Below are positions 30,036 through 43,228 of a stretch of DNA of 64,000 nucleotides, piece by piece; position 1 is the first letter of the stretch; each line of letters starts with the position of its first letter. This DNA comes from Azolla caroliniana. Lineage: Eukaryota > Polypodiophyta. Position numbers and translations under genes: made by a program. The notes under the pieces were generated by a model, which saw only the letters and a program-made list of their open reading frames with translations, was not told the DNA's origin and ran no database searches. The stretch is from assembly GCA_043228905.1 (NCBI GenBank), contig JBHGNT010000016.1, forward strand, positions 14,880,001 to 14,944,000, in the 5' to 3' direction.

Positions 30036-31559
30036 AGTAGGTGGCCTAGAGACACGAGTAGATCGTCTCACTGGTTGCTGAACCGGAGTCGAACTGTTAT
30101 CAGGTTGTACACATGTGTCCTCATTTTGGAGATCCTCATATGGGTGAACATTTATAGGATTGTTCAGCATAGGTGTGGGGTTATCCTTTTGCACACTAAT
30201 AAAGGGTGTAACATCTTGAAATGCCACTTTCCTCACTTCCACTTCCTTAATTGGTTGTTTATGCATAATCTTTTCATTGAAAACAACATCACTACTTCTA
30301 ACTATAGTGCGCGTTTCAGGATCCCACAAACGATATCCAAAAATTGACCATCTACACCATAGCCAAGGAAAATACACTTCCCGCTCTTAAAATCTAGTTT
30401 TTGCCTTAATTGTTTTGGAACATGAACATATGCTTCACATCCAAATACCCTAAGATGATCATAATTTGGGGTTTTTCCTCTCCACAACTCTTGCGCCACT
30501 TTCAAGCCTTTGATAGTACTAGGTGATAGATTTATCACATGGTTGATGTCCGAACTACTTCAACCCAAAAACCTTGCGGCAGATTTGCATGATGCAACAT
30601 AGAAACAACTTTGTCCTGGATGGTTCTATTCATCCTTTCTGCCACGCCATTTTGTACTGGAGTGTAAGGGGTAGTAAACTCTCTACGTATGCCTCTAGAC
30701 TCACAAAAATCTCTGAACTCATGAGAGGTATACTCACCTCCATTATTCGAACGTAAAGCCTTAAGCTTTATTCCTTTTTCGCTCTCAACCAAGGCAAGCC
30801 AACATCACCCTTTCCCTTTATGGGATACACCCACACCTTTCTTGTGGCATCATCAATAAATGTAACGAAATACAAAGCTCCACCCAATGATCTAGTAGGC
30901 ATAGGGCCACATACATCTGTTTGAACTAGATCCAAGGGTTGAGTAGATGAATCAGAATTAATATTCTGATGCACACTTCTAGTTTGTTTACCATATTAAC
31001 AATGCTCACAAACTGAAAAATTTGAAAATGATAACACGGGTAAATAGCCAAAACGTGATAATGTTTCCATTCCAGTACGAGGCATGTGACCTAAATAGCC
31101 ATGCCAAATACAAGTCATAGGTTGTTTTGTGATTGTCAAAAGATGCTCCTTTTGATGGACAACTAAAGGATAAAGTAAACCAACTTTGTTCCCTTTGGCA
31201 ATAACCATATTTCCTTTCGTAATACCAAAGGACTGGGCAACAAAAATCACTTTAAAACCAATGTTATCAAGTTGTCCAACATACATTAAGCTACGAGTTA
31301 GCTCATGCACATGGCGTACATTTTGTACGGTAAAATGAGAGCCATCAGAAAATTGTACCATGACATCTCCGATGCCAATCACATCACACTGATGTGAATC
31401 TCCAAGTTGTATTGTACCAAGTGGTTTAGCTTCATATTGTGTGAACCACTCTCTATATGGAGTCACATGAAATGAAGCACTAGAGTCCAACAACCATGTA
31501 TGAGAAAGCACATGAGCAATATTAGCCTCAGCATAGGTAGCATCATCATCCATGACCAA
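30036..31559 (-). pseudogene. Copia A protease and integrase, decayed
   Basis: Minus-strand Copia sequence: protease WLLDSSASFHVTPYREWF (usual DSGAS changed to DSSAS) near 31480, GAG-pre-integrase to about 30996, then integrase pieces LDLVQTDVCGPMPTRSLGG, LKALRSNNGGEYTS (usual RSDNGGEY, catalytic Asp changed to Asn) and TPVQNGVAERMNRT (about 30660). Several frames are needed. It breaks at the Gypsy LTR (30035) just after RRSTRVSRPPT, the linker before RT. No Copia A RT is found anywhere in the window; sequence resumes at RNase H at 5380. Confidence 0.85.
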
Positions 31560-31610
31560 GATGTCAACACCATCATCGCATGCAACATTTATTTCCTCTA
31601 TCTTCAGCGA

Positions 31611-32558
31611 CTATGATGAGTCAGTCAACAGTTTAACATGCCCATCACAATGAGTTTTACCCTTTTCCTTTTCTTTGTTCTTCAAGGCATAACAGTCTTT
31701 CTTAATATGACCCTTCTTGTGGCAATAATGGCATTCCACAAGTCTCTTCCTAGACTTACTTCTGCTCTTGTCATGATTTCCATGACTATTTCTGGTATGG
31801 CTTCTACCACGTTGCTGGTTTTTACCATAACCAGAATCTCGAACATTATATGCATCTCCAACTTGTGAGGAAACCATAGATTTCCTACGTATTTCTTCAC
31901 CCAAGAGTGCGCCACTTATGTCATTATACACCAATTTCCCGTTTGGTACACTAGCACTAATAGCGGTGCAAAATGTGTCCCATGAGCTAGGCAATGTGCA
32001 TAGCAAAAATACAGCTTTCAGCTCATCATTCATGGTCATTTTCTGAGCTTGCAATTGCGACCATAATGCATCAAATTGATTTATATGAGACGCAATACTA
32101 TATGTATCCTTCATACGAAGTTCATATAGCTTTCTCATCAAATACACCTTGTTAGCTGCAGTCTCCTTCTCATAGGTATTGCATAGCTTTTTCCAAAGTT
32201 CTTCGGAGTTTTGGTTGTCTAAAACAGTAAAGTAGACACTATCCGCCAAGTGCAGTCTTATAGTGGACATGGTCAAGGCATCAAGTTCCTCCCAATAATC
32301 ATCATCCGTGTCATTCGGCTTCTTCGCTTTACTGCCTAGGGGCCTCGTTTGCTTTCTTTGAATCAATACATCACGCATCTGATTCTTCCACAAAGCAAAA
32401 TTAGATCCATCAAATTTCTGGATCTCAATATGATCTTTTCCCAAAATTGAATAGTTCTTACTTGAACTATTGTGAGCAACATAAGTGCTACTAGATACAT
32501 CCAACATTTCAAACTCCATGGGAGTGAACGATAGTATCAGGCAATGATTGGGCAACAA
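31611..32558 (-). pseudogene. Copia A Gag (UBN2 type) with CCHC knuckle
   Basis: 315-codon open frame on the minus strand; the likely true start is the second Met (MEFEMLDVSS, about 32519). It contains the UBN2/Gag core (IQKFDGSNFALWKNQMRDVL, NSEELWKKLCNTYEKETAAN, MRKLYELRMKDTYS) and a zinc knuckle CHYCHKKGHIKKDC. The Gag frame itself is intact, but stops at 31560-31610 separate it from the protease, so the element cannot make a normal polyprotein. Confidence 0.88.
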
Positions 32559-33195
32559 AAAAACTAGTAACCAACTAGCTTATGGAAAACTGTCAAAGAT
32601 TGATACCCAATATTTCGTGCAACATGCACCACTGAAAGCATACAACTTACAAAATATCAGTTGTGAACTGTCAAAGAGGATTGATACCACTCTTGCATAT
32701 AATAAGCATCACTGAAAGACATATAATTTCCAAGATGTCCACAATACTAACTAGCATACATCTCTTAAATCACAACATGTAGGCATCTGCTTTGTTATAC
32801 ATTCACACTAACCCCAAATATTTCTTCCAAGTGTGGCAACGATATTTACTAGCATACATCTCTTAAATCACAAACTGTAGGCACCTGCTTTGCTATGCAT
32901 TCACACTAACCCCAAATATTTCTTCCAAGTGTGGCAAGGGTCTCTCCCACCACAACTTATTTCCGCCCAAAAATGTTTCGCATATGACGGATAAACAGAG
33001 AGTTTAACCAAGGGAAATACCTGTGAATAGCAGGCTCCTTTCTTCAATGTCGAAGATGCTGGAGATGCCCAACAATAGGTAGATGCTTCAGCCGACCCCA
33101 ATACTCCAACGCTTGCCACACGAATCTCCTACGCCGCTACGAGTCTCGGACGCTTGTTGCTTCTGACTCCAAAGCTTCCCCTCGCTGTCTCTCAA
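32559..33195 (-). repeat. Copia A leader with internal duplications
   Basis: Untranslated leader between PBS and Gag. It contains a ~99-bp tandem duplication (32752-32838 and 32851-32937) and a second duplication of ~79 bp (starting near 32588 and 32667). No coding sequence seen. Confidence 0.7.
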
Positions 33196-33207
33196 GCTTT
33201 GATACCA
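33196..33207 (-). promoter_or_regulatory. Primer-binding site of Copia A
   Basis: Minus-strand TGGTATCAAAGC, one base inside the 5' LTR; initiator tRNA-Met type, same as Copia B. Confidence 0.85.
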
Positions 33208-33208
33208 C

Positions 33209-33574
33209 TGTTGTCAATTGATAGAGCGAAAATCAAGAGACAATTGATTGTTCTGCTCTTGATCATAATACACGGATAGTAAGGGATGAAGAAGGAGTGG
33301 TGCTCCTTCTTAGTTGTAGTATGCATGAGAGGAATAGGGGGCGAGCAACAAAGGCGTTCAATAGATACAAAAGGGTGGAGGTTACAATAGAGATGAAGAG
33401 GTAGTGAATCTCTACAACAGAGAAAAGGGGGAAAAAGCCACAAAGAGGAAACAGACACTCGCTCGCTCGCTCACACTCACTAACTCTCTCTCTCTCTCTC
33501 TCCCCACACTACTAAGTGGAAGACCAGTTTTGGCCTTTTCACACTTAGTATGTATCGGGGGTACATGTATAACA
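33209..33574 (-). repeat. 5' LTR of Copia A
   Basis: About 366 bp; on the minus strand it runs TGTTATACATG to TTGACAACA. It holds a (CT)n run at 33484-33505 and a GCTC repeat near 33460. The TGTTATACATGTAC start matches the LTR stub at 4691-4707. Boundaries come from the PBS on one side and this match on the other. Confidence 0.7.
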
Positions 33575-34129
33575 CTCCTTCCATGACTTCCATGGGTCTC
33601 AAATGCCCACCAGATTTCGGAACTCCAAAGCTGCCTCGGAATCTCGAAAATCTCCCCTTGAATTTCTTCCGATGCGATCCATCCATCCATTCAATGACAT
33701 GATATGATACAATATGCAATGAATTCCAATGACCCACTTGCGAAATCGATCCATCCATTCAATGACATGATATGATACAATATGATATGATATGAATTCC
33801 AATGACCCACTTGCGAAATCGCTTGACAGATCAATTGATCTGTAGGTTTTGTCGATATGTGGATGAATGTGAATGAAGATAGTTGTTCCCCTGGGTCGTC
33901 GATTGTAGCCTGGCCTTACCTTCCTTGAATATTCCTTAAATAGCTTGACCAATCATAGGAATATTCTTTTAAAGAGTATGGCATTACTGCATCCACATAT
34001 ATGGGTTTCACCTCTTTCTTCCTTGGCATTGGGCTTGATTCAATTGCATATGTCTTAAGGCATCATGATTAGGCATCTTTTCCTATTGTATCAACTTATA
34101 ATTAGGCTCCAAGGAATGTGGCCATTGCA
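33575..34129. repeat. Intergenic sequence with a 72-bp tandem duplication
   Basis: Two copies of a unit starting GATCCATCCATTCAATGACA at 33676 and 33748, with ATATGATATG expansion in the second. No gene recognised. Confidence 0.7.
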
Positions 34130-35250
34130 AGTATGAACTAAAGCCAACCTCCTTGCTTTGCATGTACCACATTAGATCGAGCATAGGCATGATGTAACAC
34201 TCGGAAAAACAAATGAGAATGGCATTGATTATCTATGAGCCCATCCCTAAGTTGACGCATCTTGGCATAATGATAACTTTGAGAATGCAAGTGAGAAATA
34301 ACGCATTGTAAACAATTATGGCTACCCAAGAACTCTGCATTTAATTGTGCATGTTTCTGTAATGCATTACACCTACAAATAACTTGTGAGAATTGTTGAA
34401 GAAGACCCAATCGCCATTGGGCACCAGTTAACCCATACATACAATGAATGATCTTAACGTTTCGTAGAGTTTGTGTCCCATGCTTTTATTCCCTCACTAT
34501 CCACTTTTTGTGAAAAGTTCATCGAAATTTGCCCCATGAGAAAACCAAAGTGAGGTTGAAGCAAATGAGAAGAGTTAAAGCGTAATGGAGGCTTTCGAAG
34601 TAAGGTTTTGTACATGTCAATTGCATGATTGCAAAACTCTGAACAAATACGGAAGTTGTCTGAAGATCCTACATCCCATAGTATTATCACACAAAGTGAT
34701 ATTAGTGAAAAAGAATAAGCAAGCATCACATACCCTCTAACTAGACTCTATTTCATGCGGATTGGAATGTAAAACCTAGATCATTCCCATGCTACCACAT
34801 CCATACATCCAACTTACAAACCTCCATGGCAAATGAAACCCAAGCAGTTTGCTCAAAACCATCCACATGATGGAATGTTGTGATGTAGATTAAGATGGAT
34901 TAACACACATATTAAAATCACCCATAAGTAAAATATTAAATGGCCCGCATATAGTGTATGAAGATAGACCCCCATAATGCAATACATTCAATAGCTTGTT
35001 TAGGGGCATAAATCCCCACTAACTATACAATGTGACTACTATAAGTGATTTCTATAACCAAAAACCAACCATAAGGATCATTACGCATAAGTTGAGGATA
35101 ATACTTATCCCACACAAATAATACCACGCGTGAATATTGATTACTGAGATGACCTACATAGAATGATGATTATCTACATTGACACTTACGCTCAACCACA
35201 CATGATAAATCCCATTACTTGCATAACAAACTTTCCCATAATATATTATG
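34130..35250 (-). pseudogene. Heavily decayed LINE ORF2 fragment (endonuclease region)
   Basis: On the minus strand, scattered over shifting frames, I read L1-type endonuclease pieces: NPYGWFLVIEI-like sequence, LVGIYAPKQAIECIALW (about 34990) and LLMGDFNM (about 34900). Farther on, HYAKMRQLRDG and CHSHLFFRVLHH (about 34200) fit the linker before RT. No RT motif survives. Confidence 0.55.
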
Positions 35251-36800
35251 AGGAAACATGCCTTTCTCACATTCCATGTTACCACTTTCATTCAAACAAC
35301 AATGTTATATGTGCACTTACTCCTTCAAAGCAACTAATACCATGAAACTAGTCTCAACATGTTCCAATGATGCATATGGTTTTCATGCACCACACTCTTA
35401 GGGCTATATATAGAAACAGTTTGTTTGGGGCCCCTTGCCCAACTAAAACCTCGAGGGTTCAATGGATTTACAACTCATCCCAATGAATTAAGTTTAAGTT
35501 GAAGGGGTTAATCCCTTGTCTCTAAATGTTCTTGCTAGTGAACTTTTTGAAGCCCCTCTCTTATTCCTAAAATACCTTGCTAAAGAGTATCACGAACAAT
35601 AAACAAACTATCACGTTGCACATTCATTGATTTCCCCATTGAATTGCCCTTTACATGATACCAATGTTTATCGACAACATTGATATTGAGCCTATCAAAT
35701 AATTTTTGTAAGGAATAGATTTTGATTTAACATATTTATAGATTTAGCTCCTTTATTATTAGACCCAATTTTTTTGAAATGGGGCATCCTTGTCACATGC
35801 TCTAGAGGATGTTTCTTCATCCCATTCACCACAACTAAATCAATGAATAATAAATGTCTCCCACTTCAACTTAAAACAAAGTCGTTTCATACCATGTGTA
35901 CTCACACACTTTATTCATTTAAAAGGGATCATAAAAATGCATGCTTACGATCCATTGTAACCGAGACGAGGCATTCATGTTTCAATAAAACAGGATAGTC
36001 CCCTATGGGGGAACCTTACATGCACTAACCGTTTATTAAAAAACATAGTAACTCTATCCAACATATCACTTTGATGTTCAGGAAAACGGAATATGACATC
36101 ATAAAATGCTCATGGGCTGCGTATATATTTTCAACACAATTTGGTGATAAGATTATGTTCAACCATTGTTTTATTTAGTTTATGAATGAGAGTTTACTAG
36201 TGAAAATTAATATAACCACATGATCATATAAGACATAGAAAGACTATAAAATCACATTAGCATCAACTTCCACGTCATGCACATCCTCATTTAATGCATT
36301 CTTTTTCGTCATTCTCATTTTCCTCCACAACATCAGAGAACAAGGTTCCTCAATACCTGTAAGTTTCTTAAAGCTCCTGAATTCTTCACTTGTACAATTA
36401 CATCTCAATGTGCTTATCCACATCGCAATCTGTGCTTAAGATTTATGCACATGGTGTCAAAGTGTCAAATTGGGCTTAGCCCTAGGTTGCCTATCCTTTA
36501 TTCTTGTTGCCGCATTAGATCATCCATCAAATACTCGTTTACAAACTCTAGTTGTGATATACGTTCATGTTTTTATGGTGTTTGTCAGCCCTTGCAAGCA
36601 TTGGTTCGGATGCTATACTTTTGTCTGCATCGTGTAATGATATTACAAATTGGGCATTGTCAGTTTATCACGATAAACATCATTGGCCGCCCATAGTTGC
36701 ATACTTCTTCTCTAGAGCAGCTTCGAGCATCCAATCATCACAAAAAGTAGATCGAGTCGCTATTGGAACTGCGAGCGAGACAACACTTAACAAGACATAA
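35251..36800. other. Unassigned sequence upstream of SSRP1
   Basis: No convincing coding sequence. It may include further decayed LINE sequence on the minus strand, but no motif can be named. Confidence 0.4.
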
Positions 36801-36865
36801 CGTTACCTCAGTTCATCATAATGGCATATAACATTAGCTTTTGGAACTCTAGAGAAGAGAGAAGC

Positions 36866-36946
36866 ACATACATACATACATACATACATATTTCTTATGG
36901 AGACCGTATATACGAATACGTATACATACATACATACACGTACGTA
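36866..36946. repeat. (CATA)n tracts in the SSRP1 upstream region
   Basis: CATA tetranucleotide runs at about 36867-36890 and 36923-36945, 180-260 bp before the SSRP1 start codon. The 5' UTR probably lies within 36960-37127. Confidence 0.75.
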
Positions 36947-37127
36947 TATACTAAATTTGGAGAGCGCGGGAAGCTCCTCCCCCTCCATCGCTCCTTCTCC
37001 AATTTTCAGCTTCCTGCCCACCTGCCTCTGTTTTTCTGTTTCTGATCCTCTCTTTAGGGTTTTTGTTACGTAAATAAATACATAGATAGACAGAGATTAC
37101 TCCACCCCGAAACACACACAGAGCCCC

Positions 37128-40100
37128 ATGGCGTCTGATAACGTTCGTCTGTTTGGGAACATCATGCTCGGTGGCCGAGGAGGAATGGTACGTCCCCTGG
37201 AAGTCTTTGATTTTTAATTTCTTTTAGGTTTTTTTTTATCTTCAAACACCTAGAAGATCTGTTTTTTTGTTCTTCTAGGTATTTTTTGTTTTGTTTAAGT
37301 TCTAGGACCTCTGCCTTTAGTCATTTTAGAGTCTTTGTCAAATACATAGGAGCTCCAATTTTAGTTCTTTTTAAGTTTTTTTTTTTCTCCAAAGCTCTGA
37401 TTTGTATCTCAACAAATCTTTGTAATCTAGAGCTTAATTTCATGTCCAATTCCTTTTTTTAATCAAGATTTTGTTGTTGTTTCAAATTCCAGCGCTGTTT
37501 GTCATATAATATATATTTTTTCTACATTTTCAAGCTCTGTTTCTTAGTTCATTTTTCTCAGTAGTATGTCATCCAAAATTCGCCTTTATTTTCTTGATTC
37601 CCAACCGAGGATTATAACATATTGATATTTCTTTCAGTTTTTTAATTCTGATATTCTAAGAGTCTTGCTCTATTTTCTTTTAAAAGGCTTGCACCAATGA
37701 AGTTTCAAAATTGTGACATACATCCTCGATACTACATAATTATCCTACATTGTACATAATACATACTTAATGTGCTTGTATATGTTCTTCTATTAATTAC
37801 ATCTTTTTGCATCCGTGATATTTCATCAACTTCATTTTACAAATAAATGATTGAGAAGACTTGAACTTTCATGCCAAAAATCCAAAGTATCTCTTGTTCT
37901 AAGCTCAAAACGGGGTTTTCAAGCATTTGATAAATGATTTTTAATATTTAAATGTTTGGCTTTGAGCGTAGAATGTTCGTTTATTTTGAGCCCTTACATC
38001 TTTTATTTGGCTAATTGCATATTGTGGGCCAATTGAAGAACCTTTGAGAAACCTTCAGTTTCTATAAGCAATCCAAGAAATCTCTTGCATTAAGTACAAC
38101 ATGAAGCTTTCAACTTTATGGTCTAAAATCTTTATGTGATGTTTTTTGGGGTTTGAGATTTACTGTAGTTAGAGGACATTTACATATTTGGTGGATATAT
38201 AACAGAACATGGGCCAATTGAAGATACACCCAGGTGGATTTCTATGGAAAAAATCCGGTGGTGGTAAGGTTGTAGAGGTCTCTCAAAGAGATGTGTCTAG
38301 TCTGAGCTGGATGCGAATACCAAGAGGCTATCAGTTGGGAGTGCGGTTGAAAGCGGGTTCAAATGTCAAATTTAATGGCTTCAAAGAGCAAGTATAAGTT
38401 GAATATATTTTCGAATCTTTTTGCTTTGATGGCATCACCACTCCTTGTCAAATTACTATATTGATTACTCTATTGTAGGATATTTTGAGTTTATCGGGTT
38501 TCATGTCTACGAACATGGGTGTTACACCACAAGATAAACCATTATCAGTGAGTGGAAGAAATTGGGGTGATGCTGACTTAGATGGTATGTTGGATGAGGT
38601 TCCTATGATATCTAATGACTTAAAGTTTTCTGAATGTTTATAGAAGGCACATGATATATGTATGTATGTATATAAGGGATGACAACAGCTCTTTTCTAAA
38701 TGTTAATTCGATGTCGGGAAATGGACAGGAAATATGCTATCATTTGCAGTTGATGGAAAACAAGCATTCGAAGTATCTCTTGCCGATGTTTCACAGTCAC
38801 AACTACAGGGTAAAAATGATGTCTTGTTGGAGTTTCATGTGGATGATACTGCTGGTGCAAATGAGGTTTGTATAGAAAAAAAGACAGTCTAGTTGGACTT
38901 AATAATTATGACTAAGTTGGGGAATCTTAAAGGAACTGTATTTTTGTCTCTTACCAGAAAGATTGCTTAATGGAAATGAGCTTCCATGTACCTAATACCA
39001 ATACCAGCTTTCTAGGGGACGAGAATAATCCTCCTGCCCAGGTAATGCAATTTGTTCATGGTCAATATGTTATATATTTTGATGCGCGGTTTCGTAAATT
39101 TAGAGCAGTTCACCCACAGATATTTTATTTTGCTTCTTATTACCACATTTCTTTTAATCCTGTTTGTTAGGTGTTCCATGAAAAAATCCTATCAATGGCA
39201 GATGTAGGATCTTCAACTGCAGAAGCTGTGGCATTGTTCAAGGAAGTGACTATTTTGACCCCTAGGTAATCCAAATGGTATTTTATTCTTTGCTGCATGC
39301 TATTCTGCACATGTATGATGTCATCATGCATATCATGTGGATGTATGTATGTATATATTCATAGATGTGTGTGTATGTGTCATACACTTAAGCATTTGTA
39401 TGTATTTCTTTTTGAGATAGAACTTAAAGGACTCTTTTTGTTTTGCAGGGGTCGGTATAGTGTTGAACTACACTTTTCTTTTCTGCGTATGCAGGGACAA
39501 GCTAATGATTTCAAAATTCAATATAGCAGTGTTGTTCGACTCTTTGTATTGCCAAAGGTAGATATTGCCCCAATGCTTGTAAGGTTATGGCAACCTTTAA
39601 GAAATTTGGAAAATGAAGGAATCATATATCTTGTACCTATTTTGAAAACAAAACTCAAGTTTGCTATATTTGTTTTGTTTATCTATCAACTTGTTTCTCA
39701 GATCTTGAAATTTGGTCCATGTGTATCTCTCAGTAAAATGACTTTCTTCTTGTATTGCAGTCACATCAACCACATACCTTTGTGGTTATCACATTAGATC
39801 CACCAATTCGTAAGGGACAAACATTTTATCCACACATAGTGCTTCAGGTAATTATGTATGTTACATCCCATAATGAGCATTTAGTTTGAGGCATACATTA
39901 CTACCAAGGGAGTTTCTTTATATTGCCTGGTTTCATGCTATAACAGTTTCCTACGGAAGAGACTATTGAGTGTGACCTAACAATAAGTGAAGATCTGCTT
40001 AACTCAAAGTACAAGGATCGGCTTCGAGCATCATATAAGGTAGTGTATTATATCATGTTTCAGTGAATGGTAATTTAAACTGTAAGCATCAATATTATTA

Positions 40101-43100
40101 ATAACATTTATGTGGCAGGGGTTGGCATTTGAGGTTTTTGCTCAAATATTGAATGCCCTTTCTGGAGCAAAGGTTACTCGTCCTGGCAAATTCAGGAGTA
40201 GTCAAGATGGGTATGCTGTTAGGTCATCCCTCAAAGCTGAAGATGGAGTTTTGTATCCATTGGAGAAAGGGTTTTTCTTTCTCCCAAAGCCACCCACACT
40301 TATACTTCATGATGAGGTTTGTTGTGAAAAAGTGGTTTATTTTGTTAACATCTACCTAAAGTTGAAATCTAGGTTCTGCATCGCTTATAATAAAATTGAG
40401 TTCTGTATTGTGAATGTATGAGCATTAGATCACGTGATCAACTTACAAGTGCTTTGGCTATGAATTTGTCATGCAATACGCATATGGCCATTATTTTTGT
40501 TTAGTTATAAAAAAATTGGGTATGCAAGTTAAAAATATGTGAAACTCATATATACATTACAAGGTTGTCATCACAACTTGCACCATATGTTTGCATAGAA
40601 CAGCACATGCACAAACACAGTGTTATGGGTATATATGTATGCGTAAGTTGACACATATAGGAGTTTTGCATTTAATATCTTGTGTAGAACTTATAAATGT
40701 TTTAGAATACCTTCTATGCATATATGTCAGAGGATTTGTAAATGCATGTGTGTTGAGAGAGGAGTTTCTTATCTGAAAGTGGGTGTATGTGCTGCAGATC
40801 GACTATGTTGAATTTGAGAGACATGGGGCAGGTGGTGCAAGTGGCATGTCTTCTCACTATTTTGACTTGATCATTCGTCTTAGAAGTGAGCAAGAGCATC
40901 AGTTTCGTAACATTCAGCGCAATGAATATCACAATCTCTTTGATTTCATTAAGTAAGTGCCATGCACATTTGCTTTTGTCTCATAGGCTGCTTTAGCTTT
41001 CATATAAGTTGGCATAAAATATCTTTCTTTCTTTCCTCCTAAAAACTCATGAATGATTGTATTTTCTTGTTTAATTGTGTAGCTCAAAGAACTTGAAGAT
41101 TTTAAATTTAGGAGAGATGCAAGGTCCAAGTGGAGTTGCTGCTGCCTTGGAAGGATCAGATGATGAGACACTTGATCCTCACCTCGAAAGAATCAGGAAT
41201 GCACGGGATGGTGTTGGAGGTGACAGTGATGAGGAGGTTTGTGTGTCATCATAAATAAGAATGTTTTATATTTTTATTTGTTTTTTTGTAGAGCTAAGGG
41301 TGCCTTCGCATGGTTTTGAATATTAATTGATGTTGGTTATCAATGGCAGGATGAAGATTTTGTTGCAGAGAAAGATGATGCAGGCTCTCCCACAGATGAA
41401 TCATCCGGGGATGAAGGTTCAGATGCTAGTGAGGATGAAGGTGGAGAGGTGAGTAAGAATTCTTGTTATCAAGTGAAGTTTCTCTTTGGTTAACTTTTTG
41501 TTTCTTTCGAAATTTATTGCGTTTTCATTTTAGAAGCCTATGAAAGAGAAGAAAAAAGAGCCTTCTGCTCCCAAGGTTGCATTCGGAAAGAAGAAAAAAA
41601 GAGAGGATGAAGGTGAGGATGGCAAGAAGAAGAAGAGACGGAAGAAGGATCCTAATGCACCAAAAAGAGCTATGTCATCCTTTATGTATTTCTCCCAATC
41701 TGAGAGAGAGGTAAGGAAATGGAAGGACCTGCCGAGATGAAATTATTATTTACCCCAAAATTTTCTTAAAATTTTCCATTTGTTGGGGGAAAAGTAAGTG
41801 GGAAGTTATGAGAGTACCATAAATTGTATATAAATTTTAAAGAAAAGGTATATATGTATATTTCCAATTGTTGAGTTTCCTTTCATGCATAAGATACGAA
41901 ACTAATAAGTATCATAAATCTAGAGGAATTTAGAAGAGAAGATACATATTTATTGGATTCTTCTTTGCTGGGTAAATATTTTCAACAAGTTGAAAATTAT
42001 GACTGCCATTTATTGAGGGCGTCTTCTTGTTACAAACATTCTGTAAGAGAAGTTTGGAGGAAAATGTTTTTACAATCAGTCTTTTCGCCCGATGATATAA
42101 GTTGTGAGAAAAATATAACATAAGCTTAGGAATGTAGCCAAAGAGGGTATATATTTCTTGCAGATTTTGTTCCTTTAACTAAATATTTCCATTGCATGAG
42201 TGCAAGAATTTAATAACCAGCATTTTAGCTAGAGGAACCCTTTCCTGCATGCATAAAAAAATTGAAGCCTGAGGTCCTTAAACTTTCAGCTGAATAATAG
42301 ACCTTTAAATTTTGCATATTGTCTCGTTTTAAATTTGCTTATATATAGATTTTACCACCTTTCATTTCCGAAGTTCTCATTTTTGCAATATTTTCGAATA
42401 CATGGTAGGGTTTACCACCTTTCATTTCTGAAGTTCTCATTTTTGCAATATTTTCGAATACATGGTAGGTGTTGCAATTTAAGTTTATTTTGACTCTTTT
42501 GTTCAATCCTCTCTTTTGGTTGTGGTGTAGGTTTTGAAGAAAACAAATCCAGGATTGGCGTTTAAGGATGTTGGACGGGTTCTAGGGGAGAGATGGAAGA
42601 AATTGACAGGTAAAGTGCTTAGTAAAAGTTCGATTTCTTTGTGTTTTATATATGTGAAATATATCTTTTGTTTATTTTGTCATTGGTTTCATTCTTTCCC
42701 TTAATTCTACATCTCAAAGTTTCTTTGTAATTTCCAGGAAAGAAGTAACTCTTACATATGTTTTTATTCAAACTAACTTTATAGGGTTTCTTTTGGTTTA
42801 CAGGCGTTAAATATGTATTTTGTTTTCATTTATTCTCTCTCTTAACCTACATCTCCTTATATATATTTGTATGTGTTTGTGGAAAATAAGAGTGTTGGTG
42901 TTTTTTGTTCGATGTTTGTGTCGTGAAAAAAGTACATGTTTTTTATATGTTTCTTGGTAAAAATAACCCCCCAAATTTGGTCTAAGGTTTCTCAATATAA
43001 AATAGTTTTATATGTTTCTTGATAAAAACACCCAAAAAATCTGTATGATTTATCTTGTAAATTTGTTTTCTTGGTATGCATTTCTTTACAGAGGAAGAGA

Positions 43101-43228
43101 AACGGCAATATGACACTCAAGCAAAAGCCGATAAGGTACGGTATAGCCAAGAGATGGCAGACTACAGGGGTGGTAGTGGGGGACAAGCTTCTGGAATCAA
43201 GTCTTCAGACGATGATGAATCAGAATAG
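37128..43228 (+). CDS. SSRP1: SSRP1, HMG-box subunit of the FACT histone chaperone (complete, 16 coding exons)
   Basis: Coding exons: 37128-37187, 38206-38391, 38479-38584, 38729-38865, 38958-39041, 39171-39265, 39449-39557, 39761-39847, 39947-40039, 40119-40316, 40798-40952, 41083-41236, 41350-41448, 41534-41710, 42531-42609, 43092-43228. All introns are GT-AG and phases join cleanly to 651 residues with no stop, normal for plant SSRP1. Order: N-terminal domain ([20 protein letters not shown]), SSrecog/PH-type histone-binding domains (about 80-440; [38 protein letters not shown]), an acidic stretch (about 470-525), a basic Lys-rich segment and one HMG box (about 560-630; [31 protein letters not shown]). 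With SPT16 it forms FACT, which loosens H2A-H2B during nuclear transcription and replication. As in other plants, the HMG box is near the C-terminus. Intron 1 (1018 bp) is the longest. Confidence 0.96.
42351..42470. repeat. 60-bp tandem duplication in SSRP1 intron 14
   Basis: Two 60-bp copies (42351-42410 and 42411-42470), starting TTTACCACCTTTCATTT, with about two differences by eye. It is intronic, about 60 bp before the exon 15 acceptor. Confidence 0.9.

Noticed and set aside
4900-33574. An endogenous pararetrovirus or other virus
   Set aside because: All RT-bearing pieces have LTR-retrotransposon or LINE order; no movement or coat protein or viral signature seen.
41540-41740. Basic 66-residue ORF starting [11 protein letters not shown]
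   Set aside because: It is SSRP1 exon 14 read through its donor site, not a separate gene.
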